Notes: a model not told the origin generated them from the letters alone. 64,000 nt of DNA from Acidimicrobiaceae bacterium (GCA_003153575.1 PLZW01000016.1:65895-129894), one strand, 5' to 3'; shown: positions 18,714 to 27,857, counted from the stretch's first letter. A program made the numbers and translations.

Positions 18714-18733
18714 AGTGTACTGGTCGGTACAAT
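18714..18733. promoter_or_regulatory. Divergent promoter with shared TetR-type operator (site 4)
   Basis: The 16-mer at 18716-18731 reads TGTACTGGTCGGTACA, with five-base outer arms (TGTAC/GTACA) that match perfectly. A plus-strand -10 box TACAAT at 18728-18733 faces the SDR gene; a minus-strand TACACT at 18714-18719 faces the E1 gene. Both overlap the repeat. Confidence 0.68.
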
Positions 18734-18790
18734 GAGCGCCAGAGTGATGTCACCTCCGATGCGGAGTACCCGGTCGCGACGAGGACCCGC

Positions 18791-19537
18791 ATGACCACGC
18801 CACGCCGGGTGGTGGCGATCACCGGGGCGGGCGGAGCCCTCGGCGCGGCGGTAGCCCGCCAGCTGGCAGCCGAGCCCCGCACCGACCTGGTCCTGAGCGA
18901 CATCAGTGCGCCGTCGCTCGACGCCACCGTCGAAGGACTGCCTGACACGGGCGGCGGTGTCGCGACCGAGTTGGCCGACGTCAGCGACTTCGCCCAGGTC
19001 GACACGGTCGTGGCGTTGGCGGTCGAGCGGTTCGGGCGCCTCGACGTGCTCATCAGCAACGCCGGGGTGCTCTCGGCCAATGGACGGATCCACAACCTCG
19101 CCGACGAGGAGTGGGAACGGGCCTTCCGGATCAACGTGCTCGGCGCCGTCCACGGGATCCGTGCCGCCGTCGGGGTCATGCGCCCGCAGCATGCCGGCTC
19201 GATCGTGCTCACAGCATCGGTCTCGGGACTGACGGCGTGGTCGCACGCCGCGCCGTACTGCGCGACGAAGGCGGCGGTGATCCAGCTCGCCAAGGTCGCC
19301 GCCGTCGAATACGCCCGCGACGGGATCCGCGTCAACTGCGTGTGCCCGGGATCGTTCCGATCCGCCATCCACGCCGACCTTCCCCAGGAGGCGGTGGACG
19401 CCATCGCCGAACGGCATCCGCTCGGACTCGGCTCGGCGGACGACCTGGTCGGCGCCTACTCCTACCTGGCCGGCGACGCCTCGCGTTGGACCACCGGCTC
19501 GGCCATGGTCGTCGACGGCGGGTACTCGGCGCCTTGA
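18791..19537 (+). CDS. SDR family NAD(P)-dependent oxidoreductase
   Basis: A 248-residue classical SDR. The cofactor motif is GAGGALG near residues 12-18, SNAG stands in place of NNAG, and the catalytic Tyr-x3-Lys is YCATK. A C-terminal VVDGGYSAP is typical. GAGGA lies upstream of the ATG. It is transcribed from operator site 4 and ends four bases from the convergent TetR gene, so regulator and target lie tail to tail. It probably handles one hydroxyl/ketone step of the island's pathway. Confidence 0.92.
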   Translation: MTTPRRVVAITGAGGALGAAVARQLAAEPRTDLVLSDISAPSLDATVEGLPDTGGGVATELADVSDFAQVDTVVALAVERFGRLDVLISNAGVLSANGRIHNLADEEWERAFRINVLGAVHGIRAAVGVMRPQHAGSIVLTASVSGLTAWSHAAPYCATKAAVIQLAKVAAVEYARDGIRVNCVCPGSFRSAIHADLPQEAVDAIAERHPLGLGSADDLVGAYSYLAGDASRWTTGSAMVVDGGYSAP

Positions 19538-19541
19538 GGAT

Positions 19542-20177
19542 CTACCCCTTGTCGTGTCCCTCGGCGGGACCGGCAACCCCCCGGATGAAGATGTCGGCGA
19601 ACGGCTTGGCCACGTCCCGGGCCGAGAGGGTTCCGCCCGCCTTGAGCCACAGGTACGTGTAGTTGTGCATCCCGAGCCACGCCAGTGCGGTCAGCCTCGG
19701 GTCCAAGGCACGGAACTCGCCCGTATCGACGCCCGCCCGGAAGACCGCCTCGACGCGGCGCTCGTACTCCCGACGGCGCCCCTGGAACTGCTCGGCCCGC
19801 TCACCGGTCAGCGCCGGGAACTCGTGGAGGAAGACCCAGACATGGTCCGGGTAGCGGTGGATGACGTCGAGGAGCTCCTCGCCGAGCATGGCCAGCTGCT
19901 GCGACGGCGTGCCGCCCGCCTCGGCGACGCGGTCGGCCCCGAGCATCACCTCATCCATGACCCGGTCGTGGATGGCGGCGAGGAGCGCCTCCTTGGAGCC
20001 GATGTAGTGGTAGAGCGCGCCTTTGCCGAGATCGTTGGCGACACAGAGTTCGGTGATGCCCGTGGCGTGGTAGCCGCGCCGGGCGAAGACGCTGGCGGCC
20101 GTGTCGACGATCGCCTGGCGGCGCAATTCCCGCTTGCTCGGGCCTGGGGATTCGCTGGTCGCCTGAGCCCGTGCCAT
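19542..20177 (-). CDS. TetR family regulator, KstR2-like
   Basis: A 211-residue TetR repressor. The N-terminal helix-turn-helix spans about residues 18-65 (ELRRQAIVDTAASVFARRGY, then GALYHYIGSKEALL). The C-terminal half, with WLGMHNYTYLWLKAGGTLSA and a closing ADIFIRG, resembles the KstR2 ligand-binding domain. KstR2 senses a CoA thioester of steroid ring breakdown. By position it is the best candidate for the protein binding sites 1-4, but this is inference. Its ATG follows a weak ribosome-binding region. Confidence 0.9.
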   Translation of the reverse strand: MARAQATSESPGPSKRELRRQAIVDTAASVFARRGYHATGITELCVANDLGKGALYHYIGSKEALLAAIHDRVMDEVMLGADRVAEAGGTPSQQLAMLGEELLDVIHRYPDHVWVFLHEFPALTGERAEQFQGRRREYERRVEAVFRAGVDTGEFRALDPRLTALAWLGMHNYTYLWLKAGGTLSARDVAKPFADIFIRGVAGPAEGHDKG

Positions 20178-20496
20178 TCACAGGGACGCTAGCAAGGGTC
20201 ACCTGGGTGGGCCATTTACCGATCATGACGACGATCCCCATCGACCTGCCCCAACGCACCCCGGACCGGTCCGCCGAGGACCGTCGCAACTGGCCCGCCG
20301 TCGGTATGCTGATGCGCCGCGGCGGGTCCCCCTCGCGGCACGGAGCGCCAGATGTCGGGCGGGCGGGAGATGCGGAGCACATGATGACCACCCGCAACGG
20401 AGGAGCCCCGGCGCGCCGAGGGTGTCCGTCCCCCCGCTCGACGCTGACCGGCCACTTCAGTCCCTCCGGACCCTCTGATCCCACCGGATCCAGGAC
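20178..20496. other. Intergenic region between TetR and acyl-CoA ligase genes
   Basis: About 320 bases between divergent genes. Open frames here have no recognisable protein character. A perfect 12-bp palindrome, CGGACCGGTCCG, lies at 20262-20273 and shares the central ACCGGT with the operator motif, so it may be an autoregulatory site. No convincing -10 box is centred on it. Confidence 0.4.
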
Positions 20497-22035
20497 GTGA
20501 CGGCCGGCACGGCGATGCCGGCCGACATGAACTGGTTCGCCGTCCTCGACCACCACGCAGTCCGCACGCCCGCCAAGGCACTCACGGTCTTCGAAGGCCG
20601 TACCACCACCTACGGCGAGATGGCCGGACGGGCGAGGTCGCTGGCCGCCGGCCTCCGCGCCCGCGGCGTCCGGCGCGGTGACGTGGTCGGGCTCCTGGCC
20701 TTCAACTGCCCAGAGTTCCTGGAGACGATCTTCGCCGCCAACTACCTCGGTGCCGTGGCCATGCCGATCAACTGGAGGCTCGCCGCCCCGGAGGTGCGCT
20801 ACATCCTCGAGCACTCGGAGTCCCGGGTGCTCGTGTGCGACGAGGCGCTCGTCGACCTGGGCGCCGAGGCGACGGTGGGCCTCGAAGGCACCGTGGTCCG
20901 TGCGTGCCTGTCGTCCGAGGCCCGCGACGGATGGACGGCGTTCGACGACCTCCACGGATCCCCCGACGGGCTCGTGCCGGCCTCGGTGGCCGCCGAGGAC
21001 GTGCACCGCCTCATGTACACGTCGGGCACCACGGGTCGCCCGAAAGGCGTCATGATCACCCACGCCAATCTGGCGTGGAAGAACATGGCCCATGTCATCG
21101 AATTCGGTTTCACCGGTGCCGATCTGGGGCTCGCCTGCGGGCCGCTGTACCACGTCGGCGCGCTCGATCTCACGACCACGTCGCTCATCGCCACCGGGGC
21201 CACGGTGATCATCCACCGGTCGTTCGACGCGGCCGCCGTCGTCGACGAGCTCGAGCGGTCGCGGGTGACCACCGTGTGGCTGGCACCCGCCATGGTCAAT
21301 GCGATCATGGCTCTGCCCGACATCGAAGGTAGGGACCTGTCGTCCGTGCGGCTGATCGTCAACGGCGGCGAGAAGATGCCCATCCCGCTCATCGAGCGGA
21401 TCCAACGGACATTCCCCTCGGCTTGGTTTGCCGACGCGTACGGGCTCACCGAGACGGTCTCCGGAGACACCTTCCTCGACCGGGACAGCATCGTCGCCAA
21501 ACTCGGGAGCGTCGGCCGGCCGTGCCTCTACCTGGACCTCGACATCTGGGACGAGGAGGGACGATCGGTACCAGCCGACGTACGTGGGGAGATCGTCATG
21601 CGGGGCCCCAAGGTGTTCCCGGGTTACTGGCGGGATCCGGAAGCGACCGCCACGGCATTCGCCGGCGGCTGGTTCCATACCGGTGACATCGGCGTCCGCG
21701 ACGAGGACGGTTACCTGTTCATCGTCGACCGTCTCAAGGACATGATCGTGTCGGGCGGCGAGAACATCGCCGGCTCGGAGGTCGAGCGGGTGCTCTACGA
21801 GCACGCATCGGTCGGCGAGGCCGCCGTCGTGGGACGACCCGACGACCGGTGGGGCGAAGTGCCGGTGGCCTTCGTGGTCCTGCGGGCCGGAACGACCGTG
21901 ACGACGGACGAGCTCCTCGAGCACTGCCGCGCCAGGCTGGCGCGCTACAAGGTCCCGAAGGACATCACCTTTCTCGACGCACTACCCCGCAATCCGTCAG
22001 GCAAGGTGCTGAAGCGGGAGCTCCGGGGCGGATGA
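20497..22035 (+). CDS. AMP-dependent acyl-CoA synthetase/ligase
   Basis: A 512-residue ANL-superfamily enzyme that activates a carboxylic acid to its CoA thioester through an acyl-AMP. The P-loop-like motif YTSGTTGRPKGVM lies near residue 175, then AYGLTE, GWFHTGDIG, DRLKDMIVSGGENI, and the C-terminal lysine in NPSGKVLKREL. The GTG start is the longest option; ATG at 20515 or 20527 is also possible because no ribosome-binding site is clear. It is divergent from the KstR2-like gene and is a natural entry step for the beta-oxidation enzymes around it. Confidence 0.93.
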   Translation: MTAGTAMPADMNWFAVLDHHAVRTPAKALTVFEGRTTTYGEMAGRARSLAAGLRARGVRRGDVVGLLAFNCPEFLETIFAANYLGAVAMPINWRLAAPEVRYILEHSESRVLVCDEALVDLGAEATVGLEGTVVRACLSSEARDGWTAFDDLHGSPDGLVPASVAAEDVHRLMYTSGTTGRPKGVMITHANLAWKNMAHVIEFGFTGADLGLACGPLYHVGALDLTTTSLIATGATVIIHRSFDAAAVVDELERSRVTTVWLAPAMVNAIMALPDIEGRDLSSVRLIVNGGEKMPIPLIERIQRTFPSAWFADAYGLTETVSGDTFLDRDSIVAKLGSVGRPCLYLDLDIWDEEGRSVPADVRGEIVMRGPKVFPGYWRDPEATATAFAGGWFHTGDIGVRDEDGYLFIVDRLKDMIVSGGENIAGSEVERVLYEHASVGEAAVVGRPDDRWGEVPVAFVVLRAGTTVTTDELLEHCRARLARYKVPKDITFLDALPRNPSGKVLKRELRGG

Positions 22036-22068
22036 GCCGGCCGGCCGGTGGGTGCCACGCCGGAACGC

Positions 22069-22659
22069 CTATGACGTGCCGCCCCGCCCGAAGTCGTCCA
22101 GCAGACCCGCCACCAGTGCCCGCGTCTCGGCATGGCCGGTGGCCATCCCCAAGGACTCCTCCAGCACCAGGATCTGCGAGATGCTCGTCATGACGGTCAT
22201 GACGGCGACCGGGGGAAAGCGATCGGTGTCGATCCCCCGCTCGGCCATCACGGTGGCCAGCACTTCCGTCTGCTTGAGGCGGAACAGCTCGGCGTAGCGG
22301 GCGATCTCCGACCGGATCACCTTGCGGTGGTTGGCCAGCGCCACGAACTCCATGGTGAGGGCGGTGCTCGCCGGATCGTCGCCGAACGCCCAGATGGCGT
22401 GCAAGGGTCGTCCCGAGGTCAGTACCATCGACAGGTGTTCGAGGCCGATTTCGGCCCGCCGTCGGAATGCCGCGAGGAACAGGTCGTCCATCGTCCGGAA
22501 GTAGTAGTGCACCAGCGGCGGCTTCAACTCGGCCCGCTGGGCGATGCGCCGGGAGCTCACCGCGGCGTAGCCCTCCTCCACCATGATCTGTTCTGTGGCG
22601 TCCAGGAGCGCGGCGCGACTCTTCGAGTCCTCGGCACCGATCCTGCGGTTCGAAACCAT
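22069..22659 (-). CDS. TetR/AcrR family transcriptional regulator
   Basis: A 196-residue TetR repressor. The helix-turn-helix is at about residues 15-60 (RAALLDATEQIMVEEGYAAV, RRIAQRAELKPPLVHYYF). The C-terminal half, not assigned to a named subfamily, should bind a small hydrophobic ligand. It is divergent from the P450-SDR operon, and the 28-bp palindrome at 22776-22803 between them is its probable operator. A related palindrome at 36536-36559 suggests a second target. Confidence 0.92.
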   Translation of the reverse strand: MVSNRRIGAEDSKSRAALLDATEQIMVEEGYAAVSSRRIAQRAELKPPLVHYYFRTMDDLFLAAFRRRAEIGLEHLSMVLTSGRPLHAIWAFGDDPASTALTMEFVALANHRKVIRSEIARYAELFRLKQTEVLATVMAERGIDTDRFPPVAVMTVMTSISQILVLEESLGMATGHAETRALVAGLLDDFGRGGTS

Positions 22660-22775
22660 GGGTTGTCACCTGTGACTCGTCCGGAGGGGCCGCGCTCGAC
22701 CCCCACTCAGCATTCCAGAGCGCCGACCGGGCACTCGCCCAGTCGGCGCTCGGGGCCTGTTGACCCGTCTCCGTG

Positions 22776-22803
22776 CCAATGCTAAGCAATCGCTCAGCAT
22801 TGG
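22776..22803. promoter_or_regulatory. Palindromic operator before the P450 operon
   Basis: A 28-bp inverted repeat with 12-base arms, one mismatch and the 4-base centre AATC: CCAATGCTAAGC then GCTCAGCATTGG. It lies 16 bases before the P450 ATG and about 120 bases before the TetR start. It shares the 20-base pattern TGCTAAGCARTCGCWCAGCA with the site at 36536-36559. Confidence 0.75.
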
Positions 22804-22819
22804 CGACGAGGGAGTAGGG

Positions 22820-24127
22820 ATGAGCAACTACGAGACGGTCGACTTCTTCATGGACGAGTCCCTGATCGAGGATCCGTACCCGTACTTCGAGTATCTCCGT
22901 TCGAAGTGCCCGGTGGTGGCGACGCCGCACTACGGCGTGGTGGCAGTGTCCGGCTACGACGAGGCCACGGAGGTCTACCGGAATCTCGAGACGTTCTCGT
23001 CCTGTATCTCGGTGATCGGTCCCTTCGCCCAGTTCCCCGAGCCGCTCGTGGGGGACGATGTCAGCGCCATCATCGACCGTCATCGTGACCAGCTCCCGAT
23101 GAATGAGCACATGGTCACCATGGATCCGCCGATGCACACCAAGGAGCGGGCATTGGTGATGCGCCTGCTGACCCCGAAGCGGCTCAAGGAGAACGAGGCG
23201 TTCATGTGGCGCGCCGCGGACCGTCAACTCGACGAGTTTCTCGCCGACGGCCACTGCGAATTCATCAGTGCCTATGCCCAGCCCTTCGCCATGCTGGCCG
23301 TCGCTGATGTCCTGGGCGTGCCCGAGGAGGACCATCCCGCGTTCCGCAAGATCTTCGGATTGAGCGCGCCGCCCGGAGGGATCGGTGCCGCGCACGACCA
23401 GTCGGGTGTGGAAGTCGATGACCCGGCGTCTCTCAATGCGCTCTCGTCGCTGGACGACTGGTTCGCCAATTACATCGAGGATCGCCGATCGGAGCCCCGC
23501 CACGACGTACTGACCGATCTGGCCCTGGCGAAGTACCCCGATGACTCGACCCCCGAAATGGCCGCAGTGGTTCGGACAGCCACCTTCCTGTTTGCCGCTG
23601 GCCAGGAGACGACCGCTCGCCTGCTCGCCGTGGGGCTCAAGTACCTCGCCGAGTACCCGGAGCTGCAGGACGAGTTGCGGGCCCACCGCGAGCGGATCCC
23701 GGACTTCGTCGAGGAGGCCCTCCGGATCGAGAGCCCGGTGAAGGCCGACTTCCGGCTCGCCCGCCGGGCGGTCACGGTCGGCGGAGTCGAAATCGCACCG
23801 GGGACCCCCGTCATGCTGCTGAACGGCGCGGCCAACCGCGACCCCCGGCGGTTCGAGGACCCGGACGAGTTCCGCGTCGACCGGCGGAACGCCAAGGAGC
23901 ACCTCGCCTTCGGGCGCGGGGCCCACTCCTGTCCGGGAGGGCCTCTGGCCCGGGCCGAAGGCCGCATCAGCATCGAGCGCATCCTGGACCGGACACGGGA
24001 CATCCGGCTCTCCGAGGAGCACCACGGCCCGCCCGGGGCCCACCGGTTCGCGTACGAGCCCACCTGGGTGCTGCGCGGGCTCCACGCCCTCCACATCGAG
24101 TTCACCCCGACCGAGGCACCGGCATGA
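22820..24127 (+). CDS. Cytochrome P450
   Basis: A 435-residue soluble bacterial P450. The I-helix oxygen-binding motif AGQETT lies at about 260-265, the K-helix ExxR in EALRIE near 300, and the haem-binding Cys371 in FGRGAHSCPGG. It hydroxylates an unknown substrate with electrons from a ferredoxin, probably the one at 27199. The ATG at 22820 follows GGAG; an upstream in-frame start would run through the palindromic operator. It overlaps the next SDR by four bases (ATGA). Confidence 0.96.
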   Translation: MSNYETVDFFMDESLIEDPYPYFEYLRSKCPVVATPHYGVVAVSGYDEATEVYRNLETFSSCISVIGPFAQFPEPLVGDDVSAIIDRHRDQLPMNEHMVTMDPPMHTKERALVMRLLTPKRLKENEAFMWRAADRQLDEFLADGHCEFISAYAQPFAMLAVADVLGVPEEDHPAFRKIFGLSAPPGGIGAAHDQSGVEVDDPASLNALSSLDDWFANYIEDRRSEPRHDVLTDLALAKYPDDSTPEMAAVVRTATFLFAAGQETTARLLAVGLKYLAEYPELQDELRAHRERIPDFVEEALRIESPVKADFRLARRAVTVGGVEIAPGTPVMLLNGAANRDPRRFEDPDEFRVDRRNAKEHLAFGRGAHSCPGGPLARAEGRISIERILDRTRDIRLSEEHHGPPGAHRFAYEPTWVLRGLHALHIEFTPTEAPA

Positions 24128-24870
24128 GCGCCCGCGTGGCGGTCGTGACCGGGGCGGCGTCGGGCATCGGTCTGGGCGTCGCCCTCCGGCTCGCCGAGGC
24201 CGGGCATGCCGTGGCCCTGCTCGACCGCGACGGTCCCGGAGCCGAGGCGGCGGCGGCCGACCTGACCGCACGAGGGTCCCGTGCCGTCGCTTACGAGGTC
24301 GACGTCGCCGACCGGGGAGCGCTCGAGCGGACGTTCGCCGAGGTGCGGACGCGGTTCGGTCCGATCACCATCCTCGTGACCAGTGCGGGCATCGAATCCT
24401 TCGACGCCGTGGCCGACATCACCCCCGAGAAATGGGACCACATCCTGGCCGTGAACCTGACGGGCACCTTCGTCTGCATGCAGTTGGCGGTACCGGACAT
24501 GCTCGCCGAGGGTTGGGGCCGTATGGTGACGATCTCGTCGTCGAGCGCCCAGTCCGGAGCGCCCCACATGGCGCACTACGTGGCATCCAAGGGCGGCGTC
24601 ATCGGGCTCACCAAGGCCTTCGCCAGGGAGTTCGCTTCCGCCGGCATTACCGTCAACACCATTCCCCCGACCATCGTGGACACCCCGATGGCGAGGCATG
24701 CCGGCGAGAAGGGGGACGTGCCGAGCATCGACGTCCTCGGGGCCATGGTCCCCGTCGGGCGGGCCGCCGTGCCGGACGACATCGCCGCCACCACCGCGTT
24801 CCTCTGCTCCGACGATGCGGGCTACATCACCGGGCAGATCATCGGCGTGAACGGCGGGATGTACATCTGA
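24124..24870 (+). CDS. SDR family NAD(P)-dependent oxidoreductase
   Basis: A 248-residue classical SDR: GAASGIG near residues 10-16, TSAG for NNAG, catalytic YVASK, and GQIIGVNGGMYI at the end. It is translationally coupled to the P450 through an ATGA overlap and probably oxidises the alcohol the P450 makes. From SSSSAQ onward it closely resembles the SDR at 6069. Confidence 0.94.
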   Translation: MSARVAVVTGAASGIGLGVALRLAEAGHAVALLDRDGPGAEAAAADLTARGSRAVAYEVDVADRGALERTFAEVRTRFGPITILVTSAGIESFDAVADITPEKWDHILAVNLTGTFVCMQLAVPDMLAEGWGRMVTISSSSAQSGAPHMAHYVASKGGVIGLTKAFAREFASAGITVNTIPPTIVDTPMARHAGEKGDVPSIDVLGAMVPVGRAAVPDDIAATTAFLCSDDAGYITGQIIGVNGGMYI

Positions 24871-24886
24871 CCGGTCCGGCGGCCCG

Positions 24887-25741
24887 TCAGTGGGCCGACT
24901 TCGTCCCCGGGGCCGGTGCCTGGCCCTCGCCGAACGCACGGATCATGTTCTCCTGTACATACGAGGCGACGAGCTCCCCCGCCTCGGAGTAGACGTGCGC
25001 CCGCCCGTAGCTGCGTCCCTGCCCGGCCTGCGGGCTCTCGTGCGACAGCAGCATCCACCGGCCGGCGGCGACCGGGTGGTGGAAGGTCAGCGTGTGGGTG
25101 ATCACGCTGGTGGAGATGGACCGATGGGCCAAGGACTGGCCCACACCCGGGTGGGGTCGCATGGCCGTCCCGATCAGGAACCCGTCGGTGGCGAAGGCGA
25201 GGAGGGCCTGGTTGAGGGCCGGGTCCACCGGTGCATCCTCGAAGCGTGTCCAGACGTCGAGCACGCCCGGCCCGACGGCGTCGGGGTCGGCGATGTCGAC
25301 ACCACCCACGGTGCGGATCTCCCAGAATCCGTTCGAGTGTTCGGAGGCCACGGCATCCTCCGGCGATCCCACCGCCGGCGCGTCCGGCTGGTGCTCGATG
25401 AGGTCGGGGTCCGGAGCGTGGAGCAGCACGAGCGACCGCGTGCACAGCCGTTCGCCCTGTCGGGCCGTGACAGCGGCGCTGGCGAACGAACGTCCCGACT
25501 GCATCACGTCGACGTCGAATTCGAGCGGCACATCAGTCGACGCGCCCCGGGCGAAGATCGTGTGGATCGACTTGATCTCCTTGGTCGGGTCAGCCGTCGC
25601 GCCGGCCAGCATCGACTGGCCCAGGAGCTGACCGCCGAAGACGACCGACCCGCCGCCGAAGACGATGCTCGAGCCCGTGAACGTCCCCGGACCCGTCGGC
25701 TCGAGGTCGAAGGCGGCGAGCAGGTCGGCGAGCTCGGGCAT
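24887..25741 (-). CDS. TesB-type acyl-CoA thioesterase (double hot-dog)
   Basis: A 284-residue protein with two tandem hot-dog domains, as in thioesterase II (TesB). The N-terminal domain carries VFGGQLLGQS and the helix region IKSIHTIFARGAS; the second contains SLAHRSISTSVITHTLTFHHP. It hydrolyses acyl-CoA to acid plus CoA or acts on a pathway-specific thioester. The ATG has a GAGGAGG site upstream. It is convergent with the P450 operon and divergent from the second acyl-CoA dehydrogenase gene. Confidence 0.88.
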   Translation of the reverse strand: MPELADLLAAFDLEPTGPGTFTGSSIVFGGGSVVFGGQLLGQSMLAGATADPTKEIKSIHTIFARGASTDVPLEFDVDVMQSGRSFASAAVTARQGERLCTRSLVLLHAPDPDLIEHQPDAPAVGSPEDAVASEHSNGFWEIRTVGGVDIADPDAVGPGVLDVWTRFEDAPVDPALNQALLAFATDGFLIGTAMRPHPGVGQSLAHRSISTSVITHTLTFHHPVAAGRWMLLSHESPQAGQGRSYGRAHVYSEAGELVASYVQENMIRAFGEGQAPAPGTKSAH

Positions 25742-25970
25742 GGTGGTCCTCCTCGGGATCCGTCGGCGGGAGGCCGAGCATACCGTCGGCGGCCCGTCCC
25801 AACTGGCCCACGCCGCTGGCCCCTCGGCTCCGTCTCCCCTCTCCGGGAAGCCCGTGGTGTCGTGACGACACGCTCATGGCTACTGTGTTCGGGTGCCGTG
25901 GCCGTCCACGCGCCGACGCCGCCCGGTGCGACCGACACCGTGGACTTCCGGCACCAGGAGACCCGACGCC

Positions 25971-27158
25971 ATGATCGACACCGCACCTGCCCCGGATGAG
26001 CGGGGAGCACCCCCTGACGGAACGGAATCCGCCTCCGAGTTGCGCAGTGCGTTGCGGGCCTGGCTGCACGACCACCTGACGCCGGAAGTGGCCCGGGCCG
26101 CACAGCGGTCGCCGGACGAGGAGGAACTGGAGCTGCTCCGCGAGTGGAACCGTCGCCTGGCCGACGCCGGGTGGGCCGCACCGGCCTGGCCGGTCGAGCA
26201 CGGCGGTCGGGGCGCCGACATCGACGGGCAGCTCGCCTACCTGGAGGAGATGAGCGGGGCGTCGGCGCCGGGACCCGTCAACGTGATCGGCGTCTCCAAC
26301 ATCGCCCCGGCCATCATGACCTACGGGACGGACGAGCAGAAGGCCCGCTTCCTGGAGCCGATGCTGCGGGGCGACGAGATCTGGTCGCAGGGCATGTCCG
26401 AGCCCGATGCAGGCTCGGACCTCGCCTCGTTGCGGGCGAGCGCAGTCCTCGACGGGAACGAGTTCGTGATCAACGGGCAGAAGACGTGGAACAGCATGGG
26501 GCATCTCGCCGACTGGTGTCAGCTGTATGTGCGCACCGATCCTGCGGTGGCCAAGCACAAGGGCATCAGCTGCCTCCTCGTCGATCTCCGGACCCCGGGC
26601 ATCGAGGTGCGCCCGCTGCGGACGATCACCGGGGAGCAGCCGTTCGCCGAGCTGTTCTTTGCCGACGTCCGGGTGCCGGTCACGACCCTCCTGGGCCCGC
26701 TGAACGAGGGCTGGAAGGTGGCGATGACGACGCTCAGCTTCGAGCGGGCCGGCGTGGCCCGTCTCCACCTCGGCCTGTCCAAGAAGCTCGCCCACCTGCT
26801 CGCCGAACCGGAATCGGCGCGGGCCCTCACCGATCCGCGCATCCGCCAGCGCGTGGCGGGCATCTATGCGGACATCGCGTGCATGCGGTGGATGACGAAC
26901 CGGTCACTCGAGCAGATGCGCCATGGCCAGCCGACGGGGGCCACCGGCAGCATGGCCAAGCTGTCCTGGGGTCGCACGGAGCAGAAGTTGGCCGACCTGG
27001 CCATGGACGTCCTGGGCGAGGCGTCCCTCCTGGGGTCTTGGTCCTACAACCTCGTAGCTGCCCGCCAGGCGACCATCGCCGGCGGCACCACCGAGATCAA
27101 TCTCAACATCCTGGGCGAGATGGGCCTGGGTCTTCCCCGCGAGCCCAAGCCGGCGTGA
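25971..27158 (+). CDS. Acyl-CoA dehydrogenase family protein
   Basis: A 395-residue flavin-dependent acyl-CoA dehydrogenase. Family motifs are GMSEPDAGSDLAS, INGQKTWNS, the substrate-side TTLSFERAGV helix and the C-terminal AGGTTEINLNILGEMGLGLPR. This branch is common in actinobacterial steroid and branched-chain catabolism. The ATG at 25971 follows AGGAG; an earlier in-frame GTG gives an Arg-rich extension unlike the family. It is divergent from the thioesterase gene with 229 bases between them in which I see no clear regulatory site. Confidence 0.93.
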   Translation: MIDTAPAPDERGAPPDGTESASELRSALRAWLHDHLTPEVARAAQRSPDEEELELLREWNRRLADAGWAAPAWPVEHGGRGADIDGQLAYLEEMSGASAPGPVNVIGVSNIAPAIMTYGTDEQKARFLEPMLRGDEIWSQGMSEPDAGSDLASLRASAVLDGNEFVINGQKTWNSMGHLADWCQLYVRTDPAVAKHKGISCLLVDLRTPGIEVRPLRTITGEQPFAELFFADVRVPVTTLLGPLNEGWKVAMTTLSFERAGVARLHLGLSKKLAHLLAEPESARALTDPRIRQRVAGIYADIACMRWMTNRSLEQMRHGQPTGATGSMAKLSWGRTEQKLADLAMDVLGEASLLGSWSYNLVAARQATIAGGTTEINLNILGEMGLGLPREPKPA

Positions 27159-27198
27159 CGCACCGGGACCTCGGATCGGGACGACGGCATCGCCGTGC

Positions 27199-27393
27199 CT
27201 ACTCGTCGACGATGACCGCCTGTTCGGGGCAGTTCCCCTCGGCCAGCTTGGCTTCACGGACCAGATCGGGCTCGACCTCGCCGTCGGACCGGACCTGTCC
27301 GAAGCCGCTGTCGTCGCAGCCGAACACGCCCGGGGCCAGCGTGTAGCACCGGCCGTGCCCCGTGCACCGGTCGTAGTCGATCCGTATCCGCAT
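27199..27393 (-). CDS. P450-type ferredoxin
   Basis: A 64-residue single-cluster ferredoxin. The binding motif reads CTGHGRC with a distal GNCPEQAV, so a His occupies the position where the second Cys of a [4Fe-4S] ferredoxin would be. Proteins of this pattern are usual electron donors of actinobacterial P450s and carry a [3Fe-4S] or variant cluster. GGAG lies five bases before the ATG. It is the likely partner of the P450 at 22820; no ferredoxin reductase gene is seen in this window. Confidence 0.9.
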   Translation of the reverse strand: MRIRIDYDRCTGHGRCYTLAPGVFGCDDSGFGQVRSDGEVEPDLVREAKLAEGNCPEQAVIVDE

Positions 27394-27485
27394 GGGCTCT
27401 CCACATCTCCGTGCTCGTCCGCCCGGTCGGGGACGGCTTCCGGGAACGACTCTATGGGCATCGGCACGACACGATGCGGCAACCG

Positions 27486-27857
27486 CTAGTCCAGCTGCTC
27501 CATGAATTCGAGCCGCATCCCGCCCGGTGCGGTCACGAAGGCGATCCGGCGCCGGCCGAACGCCCCTTCGACCACCTCGGGGCCCCAGACCACGTCGTGA
27601 CCCTCGAGTTCGGCGTCGAGGTCGTCGGTGAAAAGCGCAGGGTGCAGGAAACACTCATCGGGCAGGTCGACCGCGTCCTCATAGATGGCGTGCGTGAACA
27701 AGGTGATCACCACCGGACCGAGGTGGACGTCGGCCCGTTCGCCGTTCCTCCACGTCATGCGGTCCCGGATCCGGGCCCCGGCGGCGTCGTAGAACGCGCA
27801 CGCCGCATCGAGATCGGCCACTTTCACCGCCAGGTTGGCAAGCGCCGTAACCGCCAT
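27486..27857 (-). CDS. VOC (glyoxalase/bleomycin-resistance) family protein
   Basis: A 123-residue vicinal-oxygen-chelate protein with two beta-alpha-beta-beta-beta modules: an N-terminal VKVADLDAACAFYDAAGA and a C-terminal AFVTAPGGMRLEFME, where the terminal Glu is a usual metal ligand. Family members are metal-dependent isomerases, epimerases or dioxygenases. The ATG follows GGGAGG; a GTG five codons upstream is possible. It lies upstream of the ferredoxin gene on the same strand. Confidence 0.87.
   Translation of the reverse strand: MAVTALANLAVKVADLDAACAFYDAAGARIRDRMTWRNGERADVHLGPVVITLFTHAIYEDAVDLPDECFLHPALFTDDLDAELEGHDVVWGPEVVEGAFGRRRIAFVTAPGGMRLEFMEQLD

Noticed and set aside
20171-20500. 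A 109-codon plus-strand frame between the TetR and ligase genes
   Set aside because: Low-complexity Arg/Pro/Ser sequence, no family features, and it begins inside the TetR start region.
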